This document shows, in pieces, positions 1 to 8,181 of a DNA stretch of 64,000 nucleotides. This DNA is from an uncultured Clostridia bacterium (GTDB lineage Bacteria; Bacillota; Clostridia; Oscillospirales; Acutalibacteraceae). Location: positions 62,001 through 126,000 of the forward strand of contig CALWUW010000025.1 of the NCBI GenBank assembly GCA_944384815.1. Reading direction: 5' to 3'. The notes beneath the pieces are model-generated. The model was not told the origin of the DNA. It made no database searches and saw only the letters and a list, made by a program, of their open reading frames with translations. Each line of letters starts with the position of its first letter. Within the stretch, counting starts at the first letter, position 1. The translations under genes were made by a program, and so were the position numbers.

Positions 1-2
1 GG

Positions 3-1082
3 TATAAAAAGGAACAAGCTTTTGGATTTAAAGTGGACCTGGGCATGGCTGCGCTTAACTTTCTGCGAGAAGGGTTTGCGTATGGGTTTCTGGTTTTCTT
101 AATTTTTAATCAGGGCATGTCTGTTTCTGATTTTGTGTTGTATTTTGGCTTAATCGGTGGTTTCGCTACGTGGCTGCTGGGATTTGTCCGTAATATCGAA
201 GCTTTGAACCGAAGTCATTTAGGCGTCTGCGAAATCCGGGAATTTCTGGATATTCCCGATCATCAAAATCACAGAAAGGGTATACCTTTGCCTAGCGAAA
301 CGTTTAGTATTGAATTTAAAAACGTATCCTTCCGATATCCCAAAAACAATACAGACACTATACAGAATCTCAGCTTTAAAATTGAAAAAGGGGAAAAGAT
401 CGCCATTGTGGGCCTGAATGGAGCCGGTAAAACAACTTTGGTAAAGCTTATGTGCGGGCTTTATACCCCCACAAGCGGCGTCATCTTAATCAACGGAGCT
501 CCTGTTTCAAGCTATAACATTATAGATTACTACTCTTTATTCTCTGTTGTATTTCAGGAAATTTTCATGCTCCCTATGAGCATCGCAAGAAACGTATCCG
601 CATCCAAAGAAGAAAACACCGATAAAGACAAGGTTATGAAAGCTATACAGCTTGCAGGATTGGCCGAAAAAATAAATTCTCTGCCTAAGGGAATCGAGAC
701 AAATTTAGTGAAAAGTGTATACGACGACGCTATAGATCTTTCCGGAGGAGAACTTCAGAAACTTGCTTTGGCCAGGGCTCTTTATAAAGGCGGTAAAGCC
801 TTGATTTTGGATGAACCTACTGCAGCATTGGATCCCATTGCCGAAAGCCGAATATACCGTGAATACGATCATATGTCCCAGGGCCATACTTCCGTGTTTA
901 TCTCACACCGCCTTGCCAGCACACGATTCTGTGATAAAATTTTTCTTTTAGAGAACGGACGTATTGTTGAATCGGGAACACATCAGGAACTTTTGGATTT
1001 TGGAGGCAAATATTCTGAATTGTTTGAAATCCAAAGCCGGTATTACAGAGAGGATGTGTCTGCAAGTGAAATGGACGGATAA
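3..1082 (+). CDS. ABC half-exporter (TMD-NBD), N-terminus outside the window
   Basis: The frame is open to the window edge, so this is the C-terminal ~360 residues of an ABC exporter subunit with a fused membrane domain. What remains is the last membrane helices (hydrophobic segments in the first ~60 residues) followed by a complete nucleotide-binding domain: Walker A GLNGAGKTTL, Q-loop VVFQE, signature LSGGELQKLALARAL, Walker B ALILDEPTAALDP with the catalytic glutamate, and H-loop ISHRL. It overlaps the next gene, a second half-exporter of the same family with very similar motifs, so the two probably form a heterodimer. The substrate cannot be told; export of a peptide, lipid or drug is the family's usual role. 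Codon use is more AT-rich than in the rest of the window. Confidence 0.9.
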   Translation, partial: YKKEQAFGFKVDLGMAALNFLREGFAYGFLVFLIFNQGMSVSDFVLYFGLIGGFATWLLGFVRNIEALNRSHLGVCEIREFLDIPDHQNHRKGIPLPSETFSIEFKNVSFRYPKNNTDTIQNLSFKIEKGEKIAIVGLNGAGKTTLVKLMCGLYTPTSGVILINGAPVSSYNIIDYYSLFSVVFQEIFMLPMSIARNVSASKEENTDKDKVMKAIQLAGLAEKINSLPKGIETNLVKSVYDDAIDLSGGELQKLALARALYKGGKALILDEPTAALDPIAESRIYREYDHMSQGHTSVFISHRLASTRFCDKIFLLENGRIVESGTHQELLDFGGKYSELFEIQSRYYREDVSASEMDG

Positions 1083-2937
1083 GATTCGTATTACCATACG
1101 AGGATTTAAAACCCTGAACCAACTGCTTCCGGGCTATTTGCTCTGTAGCGGTTTGAAAGCGATGTTTGAAGCGCTGCTGCCCTTTATTAACATTTATATG
1201 TCCGGTCAGGTGATTACGGCAATTGCCAACCAAAGCAGTTTGCAGGATCTGGGGATTTTAGTGCTCATTACGGTATCTTTAAATTTTATTACAACCTTGC
1301 TGATCAATACTTTAACGAGAATTACCAATGCAAAAGGAGACGCCTTTTGGCATGTGGAAAAGCTTCCGTTGGATCAAAAAATTCAGACCATGGATTATGA
1401 ATACGTAGAGGACAGCAACGTCCACGCCATGCGGGAAATGATCGATGTGAAAGCTCGTTCTGTAGGGCGCGGATTTCCTAGACTGTACTGGTTGTATTTT
1501 GGCCCAGGGATCAAAAGTCTTTTTCAGCTTTTATTTTCCGTAGCCTTGGTAGCCAGTGCGTTTATAGCAAAACCTGTGGGCGGAGATGGAATCTGGCGCA
1601 TGGTTTTTTCTCCATGGGGAACGATCCTCCTGATCCTTCTGTTTATTCTAAGCCTTGTATGGGATACCTGCAATAACGCAGCACGGGCAAAAAAAGAATC
1701 TCGGATCTTTGAAGTTTTTTCATCTGCTAACAGAGTTTACAGTTATTATGAGGTTTTATTCATAGGATATAAGGGAGGAAAAGATTTAAAGCTATGCAAT
1801 TTGAAAGACTCTGTCCTGCATGAACTAAATTCAGCCGACAACGCTATCATTCAGGTAATGGGAAAATGGCAGAAGATGTCCGCAGGTTATGCATCCCTAT
1901 CCGCCATAAACACTACCGTAATGAATGCCATTATTTACGCTTATGTTGCCGTAAAAGCATTATTTGGTGCCTTTGCGGTGGGAAATATCGTGCAATATGT
2001 AGGCAGCCTGACACAGTTCACCGCCGGATTCAACGGCCTTATAAACGTGTTATCGGATGTATTTATCAATGCTGATTTTCTGAAAGAATTTTTTGATTTT
2101 ATCGATATGCCGGATAAAAAATACCAAGGCACCCTGCCTGTAGAAAAGCGCGCGTTTTGTGAAGGCGGCGATAATGAGTATGAGATCGAATTTCGGGACG
2201 TCAGCTTCAAATACCCTGGTTCGGAACAATATGCCCTACGCCATGTTTCCATGAAATTTAATGTGGGAGAACGCCTGGCGGTGGTTGGCATGAACGGAAG
2301 CGGGAAAACCACCTTTATTAAGCTAATGTGCCGTTTGTATGATCCCACGGAAGGAGAAATTCTTTTAAACGGCGTGGATATTCGTAAATATGATTATAAC
2401 GAATACCTATCCATCTTTTCCGTTGTCTTTCAGGATTTCAAGCTGTTTTCCTTCAGCCTGGGCCAAAATGTGGCTGCCAGCGTAAACTACGATGCCAACC
2501 GCGTAAAAACCTGCCTTGAAAAAGCCGGTTTCGGGAATCGTTTGAAGGAAATGCCCCAAGGGCTGGACACCTGCCTTTACAAAGATTTTGAAGAAAACGG
2601 CGTGGAGATTTCCGGCGGCGAAGCCCAAAAGATCGCTCTTGCCCGAGCGCTTTACAAAGATGCTCCCTTTATTATTCTGGACGAACCCACCGCCGCTTTG
2701 GATCCCATTGCGGAAGCGGAAGTTTACGAAAACTTTAATAAGATCGTGGGAAACAAAACCGCCATTTACATTAGTCACCGGCTGTCCTCCTGCCGATTCT
2801 GCGACACCATTGCTGTATTTGATCACGGCCAGATCGTGCAGAAAGGCAGCCATGAAGCGCTCCTTTCCGATGAAACCGGTAAATACCATGAGCTTTGGCA
2901 TGCGCAGGCGCAGTATTATGTAGCTTCTCAAAAATAA
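1054..2937 (+). CDS. ABC half-exporter, partner subunit
   Basis: A complete TMD-NBD half-transporter of ~627 residues. Hydrophobic helices occupy roughly residues 10-340. The NBD carries Walker A GMNGSGKTTF, Q-loop VVFQD, signature ISGGEAQKIALARAL, Walker B FIILDEPTAALDP and H-loop ISHRL. Both NBDs of the pair keep the catalytic Glu and His, so neither ATP site looks degenerate. The frame is open from a TTG at 964, but ATG 1054 (29 nt overlap with the upstream gene, GAGAGG just before it) or GTG 1066 gives a normal length; the exact start is uncertain. The overlap implies translational coupling with the first subunit. No peptidase C39 domain is visible here, though the first subunit's N-terminus is not in view. 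Confidence 0.88.
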   Translation: MCLQVKWTDKIRITIRGFKTLNQLLPGYLLCSGLKAMFEALLPFINIYMSGQVITAIANQSSLQDLGILVLITVSLNFITTLLINTLTRITNAKGDAFWHVEKLPLDQKIQTMDYEYVEDSNVHAMREMIDVKARSVGRGFPRLYWLYFGPGIKSLFQLLFSVALVASAFIAKPVGGDGIWRMVFSPWGTILLILLFILSLVWDTCNNAARAKKESRIFEVFSSANRVYSYYEVLFIGYKGGKDLKLCNLKDSVLHELNSADNAIIQVMGKWQKMSAGYASLSAINTTVMNAIIYAYVAVKALFGAFAVGNIVQYVGSLTQFTAGFNGLINVLSDVFINADFLKEFFDFIDMPDKKYQGTLPVEKRAFCEGGDNEYEIEFRDVSFKYPGSEQYALRHVSMKFNVGERLAVVGMNGSGKTTFIKLMCRLYDPTEGEILLNGVDIRKYDYNEYLSIFSVVFQDFKLFSFSLGQNVAASVNYDANRVKTCLEKAGFGNRLKEMPQGLDTCLYKDFEENGVEISGGEAQKIALARALYKDAPFIILDEPTAALDPIAEAEVYENFNKIVGNKTAIYISHRLSSCRFCDTIAVFDHGQIVQKGSHEALLSDETGKYHELWHAQAQYYVASQK

Positions 2938-2939
2938 AA

Positions 2940-2987
2940 AATCCCAACCTGCAAACCCTTTGGATCTGCAGGTTGGGATTTTGTTTA
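2940..2987. terminator. Bidirectional terminator between ABC pair and pduL
   Basis: A perfect 14-bp stem (2940-2953 with 2967-2980) is followed by TTTGTTT on the plus strand and preceded by an A-rich run that becomes a T-run on the minus strand. It sits between convergent genes and can serve both. Confidence 0.88.
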
Positions 2988-3022
2988 CCAACAAAAAGCC
3001 ATGGATAAAAACAAGCTCTCTT

Positions 3023-3610
3023 TTATCCTAGCTTTACAACTTCGCCTTCTACGGTTCCGTTCAAACCAGCCGCATTGGCTTCATCCGTATCAATATGAAC
3101 GGCCAGACCGGCGGTCTTGCTGACACGGGCAATTACGTCCTCAAAAACCAGGGCACGGCCGTTTTCATTGAGGCGGATCCCGATGGCTTCGCCGTCGGAA
3201 ACACCATACTCCTGGGCCTGCTCCGGAGTAAAATGCGCGTGACGCTTAGCAACGATCATGCCGTTTTTCAGCTCAATTTCTCCCTTAGGACCAATTACCT
3301 TACAGCCGGGAGTTCCTTCCAGGTCCGCGGACATACGCAGCGGCACATCGATTCCCAAAGCGCGGGCATCCGTCTTTGCTACTTCGATCTGGGTCTCAGG
3401 GCGAACCGGCCCCAGAATGGACATTTTCAAGGAAGACTTGGGCCCCACAACTTCTACTTTTTCCGCACAGGCAAACTGCCCGGGCTGAGAAAGATCCTTC
3501 TTGGGGGTCAGCTGATAACCAGGGCCAAACAACGTATCCAAATCGGCCTGGGTCACATGGATATGCCGTGCCGAAGTTTCTACCATAATTTTCATTTCTT
3601 TCATCTCCAT
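3023..3610 (-). CDS. pduL: Phosphate propanoyltransferase / phosphotransacylase, PduL family
   Basis: PduL enzymes swap acyl groups between CoA and phosphate (acyl-CoA + Pi to acyl-phosphate + CoA), for acetate or propionate metabolism. The ~195-residue protein has the two-lobed PduL layout with the metal-binding histidine motifs: HIHVT near residues 16-20 and KRHAHFTPEQA near residues 122-132. No microcompartment genes are nearby and there is no obvious long encapsulation peptide, so a cytosolic phosphotransacetylase role is likely. The frame stays open up to 3676, but a good promoter at 3648-3676 lies inside that extension, so the real start is ATG 3610, 3604 or 3595. The last has GGAG at optimal spacing. 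Confidence 0.9.
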   Translation of the reverse strand: MEMKEMKIMVETSARHIHVTQADLDTLFGPGYQLTPKKDLSQPGQFACAEKVEVVGPKSSLKMSILGPVRPETQIEVAKTDARALGIDVPLRMSADLEGTPGCKVIGPKGEIELKNGMIVAKRHAHFTPEQAQEYGVSDGEAIGIRLNENGRALVFEDVIARVSKTAGLAVHIDTDEANAAGLNGTVEGEVVKLG

Positions 3611-3647
3611 TTTTCCGTATTCTTCCGCTATTTTTCTTAGCCCTCTT

Positions 3648-3676
3648 ATTCTACTCCTCCCAGGAAAAAAGTTCAA
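3648..3676 (-). promoter_or_regulatory. Sigma-A type promoter of pduL
   Basis: Read on the minus strand: TTGAAC (3671-3676), 17-nt spacer, TAGAAT (3648-3653). It places the transcript start near 3640, downstream of the longest possible pduL start. Confidence 0.6.
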
Positions 3677-3704
3677 CCGATCCGGATGAAAAATTGTATT
3701 TTTG

Positions 3705-3784
3705 TGTTATAATTAAGCTCAAAGAGCTGCTTTATGCAGCGTTCTGTTTCCGTTTCACCCTAAGCCCCATAGGCAGGGGGAAAC
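3705..3784 (+). promoter_or_regulatory. Extended -10 promoter and hairpin-rich leader of the uracil-DNA glycosylase gene
   Basis: An extended -10 (TG-T-TATAAT, 3705-3713) has no good -35. The ~95-nt leader that follows can form two hairpins: GCTGC/GCAGC around 3726-3739, and a longer stem 3752-3784 in which GTTTC pairs with GAAAC, CCCT with AGGG and GCC with GGC. No known riboswitch class is recognised. Confidence 0.45.
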
Positions 3785-3814
3785 CAAAATTTTGAAATAT
3801 TGAGGGTATCTGTT

Positions 3815-4405
3815 ATGTATCATACTTGGAACGAGCTGAAACAGGCTTGCCTTGCCTGTGAAAAATGCAGCCTGCGCCAGGGCTGCACGCAAGTGGTATT
3901 CGGCGTAGGAAATCCGGAAGCAAAAGTTCTTTTTATCGGGGAAGGGCCGGGCGAACAGGAAGATCTTCAGGGAGAACCTTTTGTAGGGCGCAGCGGCCAA
4001 TTGCTGGATAAGATGCTGGACGCTGTAGGCTTAAGCCGGCATAAGGATCTGTATATCGGAAATATCGTAAAATGCCGCCCTCCGCAGAACCGGGATCCGC
4101 TTCCGGAAGAACAGGAGCAATGTATTGGATGGCTTCGGAACCAAACCGCCCTTTTACGGCCGAAAATCATTGTCTGCCTGGGGCGGATCGCCGCCATGAA
4201 AATTATTCGTCCGGATTTTAAAATCACAAAAGAGCACGGAGAATTTTTTGAAAAAAACGGCGTACTGATGATGGCCACCCTGCACCCCGCCGCCCTGCTT
4301 CGGAATCCGGCCAACAAACCCGGCGCTTTTGAAGACTTTTTAAAGCTCCGGCGAAAAATGGAAGAATTGGGATTGGTCCCTGTGGAAACCTTTGAAACAG
4401 AATAA
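3815..4405 (+). CDS. Uracil-DNA glycosylase, family 4 (Fe-S type)
   Basis: Removes uracil from DNA to start base-excision repair. The 196-residue protein shows the family 4 pattern: four cysteines that would bind a 4Fe-4S cluster (C12, C15, C87, C103), motif A GEGPGEQED at residues 42-50, and the C-terminal TLHPAALLRNP motif around H157. ATG 3815 is preferred over an in-frame TTG at 3800 because GAGGG lies 9 nt upstream of the ATG. It is transcribed alone, between a structured leader and a bidirectional terminator. Family 1 UDGs lack these cysteines, so the family assignment is firm. Confidence 0.92.
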   Translation: MYHTWNELKQACLACEKCSLRQGCTQVVFGVGNPEAKVLFIGEGPGEQEDLQGEPFVGRSGQLLDKMLDAVGLSRHKDLYIGNIVKCRPPQNRDPLPEEQEQCIGWLRNQTALLRPKIIVCLGRIAAMKIIRPDFKITKEHGEFFEKNGVLMMATLHPAALLRNPANKPGAFEDFLKLRRKMEELGLVPVETFETE

Positions 4406-4423
4406 AACTTATCATAAACAGTA

Positions 4424-4470
4424 TGCCCCCTGGGCTTCAGAAAACGTTCTGAAGTCCAGGGGGCAGCGTT
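4424..4470. terminator. Strong bidirectional terminator
   Basis: A 19-bp stem with one G-U pair (4424-4442 with 4447-4465) and a 4-nt loop lies between the convergent glycosylase and helical-protein genes. The plus-strand T-run is modest (GCGTTTT). Confidence 0.85.
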
Positions 4471-4477
4471 TTACCGG

Positions 4478-4906
4478 TTACAGGAAAGCCTTCAGCCCTT
4501 CGATGTTCTCCTCCTCCGTGCGAACCAGTTGCTCCGCCAAGCGGGATACCCGAGCATCCTTTCCGTTATATTCGCTTACGTTTTGCAGAATTTTGGTCAC
4601 TCCCATGGTGTTCCCCTGGATCATCATTTCCGCCAAATGAGAAACAGAAGGATCCCTCATGGTTTTCACAGCCGTCATCACCTGGGAAGAAAGTCTGGCC
4701 GCGGGAGAAATGTCTTCTCTTGTTCCGCCTTCTTCCATTAGCATAGCGTCTGCCGATTCATAAATGGTTTCATATTCATCCAGCTGCCGCTGCAGCTCCT
4801 TTTGAAACGCAGGGTCTTTGGTGCGTTCCATCATCTCCAGGATTCCCTGGCGCCCCATCTGTGTTGTTTTTCGAATGGAATTCAACATATCTGCCTGATT
4901 CAGCAT
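4478..4906 (-). CDS. Small all-helical protein of unknown function, downstream of sirtuin
   Basis: A 142-residue, charge-rich protein with no signal peptide or membrane segment. The sequence predicts about four to five amphipathic helices, with repeated E/K/R/M/Q heptad-like spacing and no cysteines or enzyme motifs. It resembles ferritin-like or DUF2383-type four-helix proteins in general character only; the metal-binding ExxH motif is missing, so I do not assign it. It follows the sirtuin gene by 68 nt on the same strand, has AAGGTG 8 nt before its ATG, and probably shares the sirtuin promoter. That pairing makes it a possible partner or substrate of the deacylase (inference). Confidence 0.7.
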   Translation of the reverse strand: MLNQADMLNSIRKTTQMGRQGILEMMERTKDPAFQKELQRQLDEYETIYESADAMLMEEGGTREDISPAARLSSQVMTAVKTMRDPSVSHLAEMMIQGNTMGVTKILQNVSEYNGKDARVSRLAEQLVRTEEENIEGLKAFL

Positions 4907-4974
4907 CTTTTTTGCACCTTTTTGCTTTTTCCGGCAGTATGCCCACTTTTCGGGAAAATCATTCGCCTTATGCC

Positions 4975-5709
4975 TTATATGCGTATTGCGTCCATAACCT
5001 GCCCAATGTTGGCTGTCAGCGAAAGATCCGCCCGGGCATCCAAATGGGTAGCGCTTTTATTGATCACCACCAAATGCTTCCCTTGGAAATACTCCACCAA
5101 GCCGCTGGCCGGATAAACCACCAGAGATGTCCCGCCTACAATCAGCAAGTCCGCCTGCCGCAGGGCTTTTACGGCTCCCTGCAGCACGTTTTCGTCCAGC
5201 CCTTCTTCATACAAAACCACATCCGGTTTAATGATCCCGCCGCAGGAACACCGAGGAACTCCTTGGGAATTTACAATGGCGTCCACCGGATAAAATTTTC
5301 CGCAGCGCATACAAAAATTCCGGAGCACCGATCCATGCAGTTCGTATACGTTCCGGCTGCCGGCTGCCTGATGCAGCCCGTCAATATTTTGGGTGATCAC
5401 AGCGGAAAGCTTCCCGGCCTGTTCCATCTGCGCCAGCTTCCGGTGGGCCGCGTTGGGCTTAGCGTCCAGGTACAGCATTTTTTCCCGGTAAAATTCGTAA
5501 AACCCTTCCGGATTTTGTAAAAACATGCTGTGGCTCAGCATTTCCTCCGGAGGATACGGATATTTTTGCCGGTACAGCCCTTGCGGGCTGCGAAAATCCG
5601 GAATACCGCTTTCTGTGGAAACACCGGCGCCTCCAAAGAAAACAATAGAACGGGATTCGTCGATCATTTTTTGCAATTTTTTAACGGAAGATTCTTCAAA
5701 ACAATCCAT
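4975..5709 (-). CDS. cobB: NAD-dependent protein deacylase (Sir2 family)
   Basis: A 244-residue sirtuin that removes acyl groups from lysines using NAD+, giving nicotinamide and O-acyl-ADP-ribose. Visible motifs: GAGVS at 27-31 and IPDFRS at 36-41 for NAD binding, TQNIDGLH at 106-113, catalytic His125 in ELHGS, a structural zinc site C133/C136/C154/C156, and GTSL at 193-196. The residues that mark CobB-like desuccinylases (Ala-Tyr-Arg) are not evident, so deacetylation is the safer guess. AGGAGG sits 7-8 nt before the ATG and a strong promoter is at 5771-5799. It is first in a two-gene unit with the helical protein downstream. Confidence 0.95.
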   Translation of the reverse strand: MDCFEESSVKKLQKMIDESRSIVFFGGAGVSTESGIPDFRSPQGLYRQKYPYPPEEMLSHSMFLQNPEGFYEFYREKMLYLDAKPNAAHRKLAQMEQAGKLSAVITQNIDGLHQAAGSRNVYELHGSVLRNFCMRCGKFYPVDAIVNSQGVPRCSCGGIIKPDVVLYEEGLDENVLQGAVKALRQADLLIVGGTSLVVYPASGLVEYFQGKHLVVINKSATHLDARADLSLTANIGQVMDAIRI

Positions 5710-5770
5710 AGGCTTACCTCCTGCCAGGCGCGTTTAAAAAATAAGTCTTGTTCTTTACTCTTCTTTCTGT

Positions 5771-5799
5771 ATTGTAAAAGATTTTCTCCCCATTGGCAA
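5771..5799 (-). promoter_or_regulatory. Sigma-A promoter of the sirtuin operon
   Basis: On the minus strand TTGCCA (5794-5799), 17-nt spacer, TACAAT (5771-5776). It lies back to back with the moxR promoter in a 233-nt divergent intergenic region. Confidence 0.72.
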
Positions 5800-5831
5800 G
5801 ATTCCCCTTTGTTACAATCCTGTAAAAAGAG

Positions 5832-5859
5832 TTGTAATCCACCTGGGTTCCTGTATAAT
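5832..5859 (+). promoter_or_regulatory. Sigma-A promoter of the moxR operon
   Basis: TTGTAA (5832-5837), 16-nt spacer, TATAAT (5854-5859). A dyad TTACAA ... TTGTAA (5812-5837) overlaps the -35 and could be a regulator site (inference). The leader to the GTG start is ~75 nt. Confidence 0.7.
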
Positions 5860-5942
5860 ATGGATATACCTTACAAGAAAATAAATTTGCTTTCACAAAA
5901 ATTCTGTATAAAACATTTCCATAAAGAAAGGCAGGGTCTGCT

Positions 5943-6899
5943 GTGCAGCAAAAAGCCGTACAAATCATACAAGAAGTGAAAAAAGCCGTTGTGGGAAAAG
6001 ACGACTGCGTTGCTAAAATCCTTATGGCTATTTTATCCCGAGGGCATGTGCTTCTGGAAGATATTCCCGGCGTAGGAAAAACCACCTTGGCCATGGCCTT
6101 CTCCAAAGCCATGAACCTGGAGTGCCGCCGCACCCAGTTTACTTCCGATGTTTTACCTTCGGATGTGGTGGGCTTTACCATCTATAACCGTCAAACCGGC
6201 GCTCCCGAGTACAAACCGGGAGCTGCTTTCTGCCATCTTTTCCTGGCAGATGAAATCAACCGAACCAGCTCCAAAACCCAAAGCGCTTTGCTGGAGGTAA
6301 TGGAAGAGGGGCGGATCACCGTGGACGGCGTCACCCGGGAAGTGCCCAAACCCTTTACCGTCATCGCTACACAAAACCCTGTCGGTTCCGCCGGCACGCA
6401 GCTTTTGCCGGAATCCCAGCTGGACCGATTCCTTATTCGTCTTTCCATGGGATATCCGGACCCGGAAAGTGAACTGGAAATTCTCCAGCGCCGGGAAAAG
6501 GGAAATCCCCTCAGCCAGATCCTTCCTGCGGCCAACGCGGAAGAAATTCTGGCTATGCAGCAGCAAGTGGACGGTGCATATATTTGTCCGGAATTATACC
6601 GATATATTCTGGAGCTGGTCCTTCAGAGCCGAAAGCATCCTTCTTTGGAATTAGGGCTCAGCCCCAGAGGTTCTCTGGCGCTTTGCCAGATGAGCCGGGC
6701 GGCTGCCTGGCTGCAGGGGCGCACTTATGTGATCCCCCAGGATGTGGCCTTTATCTTCCACGACGTGGCTGTTCACCGGCTGGTTTTATCTCAGGAGGCA
6801 AAGTTCAGCGGCACCAGTGCTGACGCGATCTTGGGAGAAATTTTCGCCGCTGTTCCAATCCCTGTTCCCCAGAAACGGAGCGGACCCCATGAACCGTAA
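5943..6899 (+). CDS. moxR: MoxR-family AAA+ ATPase
   Basis: A 318-residue MoxR ATPase, thought to act as a chaperone for assembly of metal-dependent or cell-envelope complexes. Walker A IPGVGKTT is at residues 41-48, Walker B FLADEINR around 100-107, sensor 1 TQNPVGSAGTQ near 140-150, and an arginine-finger region QLDRF follows. The start is GTG 5943, with an AGGCAGGG element upstream. The next two genes, DUF58 and a transglutaminase-like membrane protein, overlap head to tail, which is the classic MoxR-DUF58-TGase arrangement. The actual client is not known for this subgroup. Confidence 0.93.
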   Translation: MQQKAVQIIQEVKKAVVGKDDCVAKILMAILSRGHVLLEDIPGVGKTTLAMAFSKAMNLECRRTQFTSDVLPSDVVGFTIYNRQTGAPEYKPGAAFCHLFLADEINRTSSKTQSALLEVMEEGRITVDGVTREVPKPFTVIATQNPVGSAGTQLLPESQLDRFLIRLSMGYPDPESELEILQRREKGNPLSQILPAANAEEILAMQQQVDGAYICPELYRYILELVLQSRKHPSLELGLSPRGSLALCQMSRAAAWLQGRTYVIPQDVAFIFHDVAVHRLVLSQEAKFSGTSADAILGEIFAAVPIPVPQKRSGPHEP

Positions 6900-8181
6900 T
6901 CGTATTGTATGGATCTTTTTGTGGATCGTCGGATTCTTTTTCTTCCTGTTTTATCCCTATGCCATTTCCTTATATACGCTGCTTTTCCTGGTTTTTTTGC
7001 CGCTGCTTTCCCTGGTTCTAACGCTTTTGGGGCGGCGGAAGCTTGCCATGCAGCTTTCTTTTTCCTCACCGGGAAAAAGGCCTAAGGATCTTTCCCTTTC
7101 TCTTATTCTTCGCAGGCCTTCCCGTCTTCCTCTGCCCAAAATTCAGCTGCTTCTCACCCTGAAAAATGAATTTACGGAAGAAACTGTCTATCGGCAGTTG
7201 GAATTTCCTTTGATTTACCGAGAACACACGCTTTCTATTCCTGCATTTTCCCCGCATTGCGGAAAGATTACCCTCCAGATCGAAAAAGCAAAAATCATAG
7301 ATTTTTCCGGAATTTTTGCTTTTTCCGTCCCCTGCCCGAAAAAAGCTGCGTTTTTCCTGCACCCTGCTTCGTTTGCTCCTGTCCTTCCCGGGGATCGTCT
7401 TTTTACCCAGGAATCCACGGAGACGCTTTTTTCGGCTCAAAAAGGAGAAGACAGCACGGAAATTCTGGGATTTCACTCCATGCAGGAAGGGGATCGCTTC
7501 CGGGATATTCATTGGAAGCTCTCTGTCCGCACCCAGGATTTGATGATCCGGGAAGGCAGCCGCCCCCAGCGGCAGCCGGTAGGGATTTTTTTGCTGCTCA
7601 CCGGCACCGCCGCGGAACTGGAATGTCTTTTGGCGGCCTTTTGTTCTCTTTGCCGGGCGGTTTTTTCAAGTGGATCGGCGGCAAAGGTAGTTTGCTGGGA
7701 TCGGGAACGCCTGGCATTCCGCAGCCTGCTTTTAGAAGGTGAATCCCAATTATCCCATTGGCTGCAGCAAACCTTGTCCTCCCCTGCACCCACCTACGAG
7801 GAAATGCGTCCGTCTTTGGCCGCTATGAAAAATATACCTCCCTGCGTTCTCTTTCTTTCCGGGACTTTTTCTCCCCATTTACCGGAAACTTCTCCGGATC
7901 CTCATCACGAAGATGTTTTCTTTCCTGTTTTGCCCGGCATGATTCCGGGAAGCAGTATGCTTCTGTTGGCTGCTGAAAATGAGCCGGCAGGATCTTTTTT
8001 CAGCCGGCTGCAACAAGCGCGGATCTCCTTCCAAAGGCTGGATCCTTCCGGCCTGCAGGATGTTCTTCCGCCTTCCCGCGCCGGGCAAGATCATGACGCG
8101 CAGGATTCTGAAAAAGGAGGTTCACATGAATCAGAGCTCCACCAAAACCCTTTCCCTGGGGGAACCCAGGCTCTCCAATAA
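6889..8181 (+). CDS. DUF58 membrane-anchored protein
   Basis: A 430-residue protein. Two N-terminal membrane helices (about residues 5-47) precede a cytoplasmic domain carrying the DUF58 signature GDRFRDIHWKLSVR (201-214) and LMIREGS. DUF58 proteins have a von Willebrand A-like fold and accompany MoxR ATPases. ATG 6889 lies within the last codons of moxR (11 nt overlap), so translation is coupled. The C-terminal ~150 residues run past the start of the next gene. An envelope-assembly role with MoxR is inferred from context, not shown. Confidence 0.88.
   Translation: MNRNRIVWIFLWIVGFFFFLFYPYAISLYTLLFLVFLPLLSLVLTLLGRRKLAMQLSFSSPGKRPKDLSLSLILRRPSRLPLPKIQLLLTLKNEFTEETVYRQLEFPLIYREHTLSIPAFSPHCGKITLQIEKAKIIDFSGIFAFSVPCPKKAAFFLHPASFAPVLPGDRLFTQESTETLFSAQKGEDSTEILGFHSMQEGDRFRDIHWKLSVRTQDLMIREGSRPQRQPVGIFLLLTGTAAELECLLAAFCSLCRAVFSSGSAAKVVCWDRERLAFRSLLLEGESQLSHWLQQTLSSPAPTYEEMRPSLAAMKNIPPCVLFLSGTFSPHLPETSPDPHHEDVFFPVLPGMIPGSSMLLLAAENEPAGSFFSRLQQARISFQRLDPSGLQDVLPPSRAGQDHDAQDSEKGGSHESELHQNPFPGGTQALQ

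Noticed and set aside
3611..3676. Longer N-terminus for PduL
   Set aside because: A promoter (TTGAAC-17-TAGAAT) lies inside it and the added residues are not conserved.
3714..3814. Small RNA (SRP RNA or riboswitch) before the glycosylase gene
   Set aside because: No GGAA/GNAR tetraloop pair or known aptamer core could be found; kept only as a structured leader.
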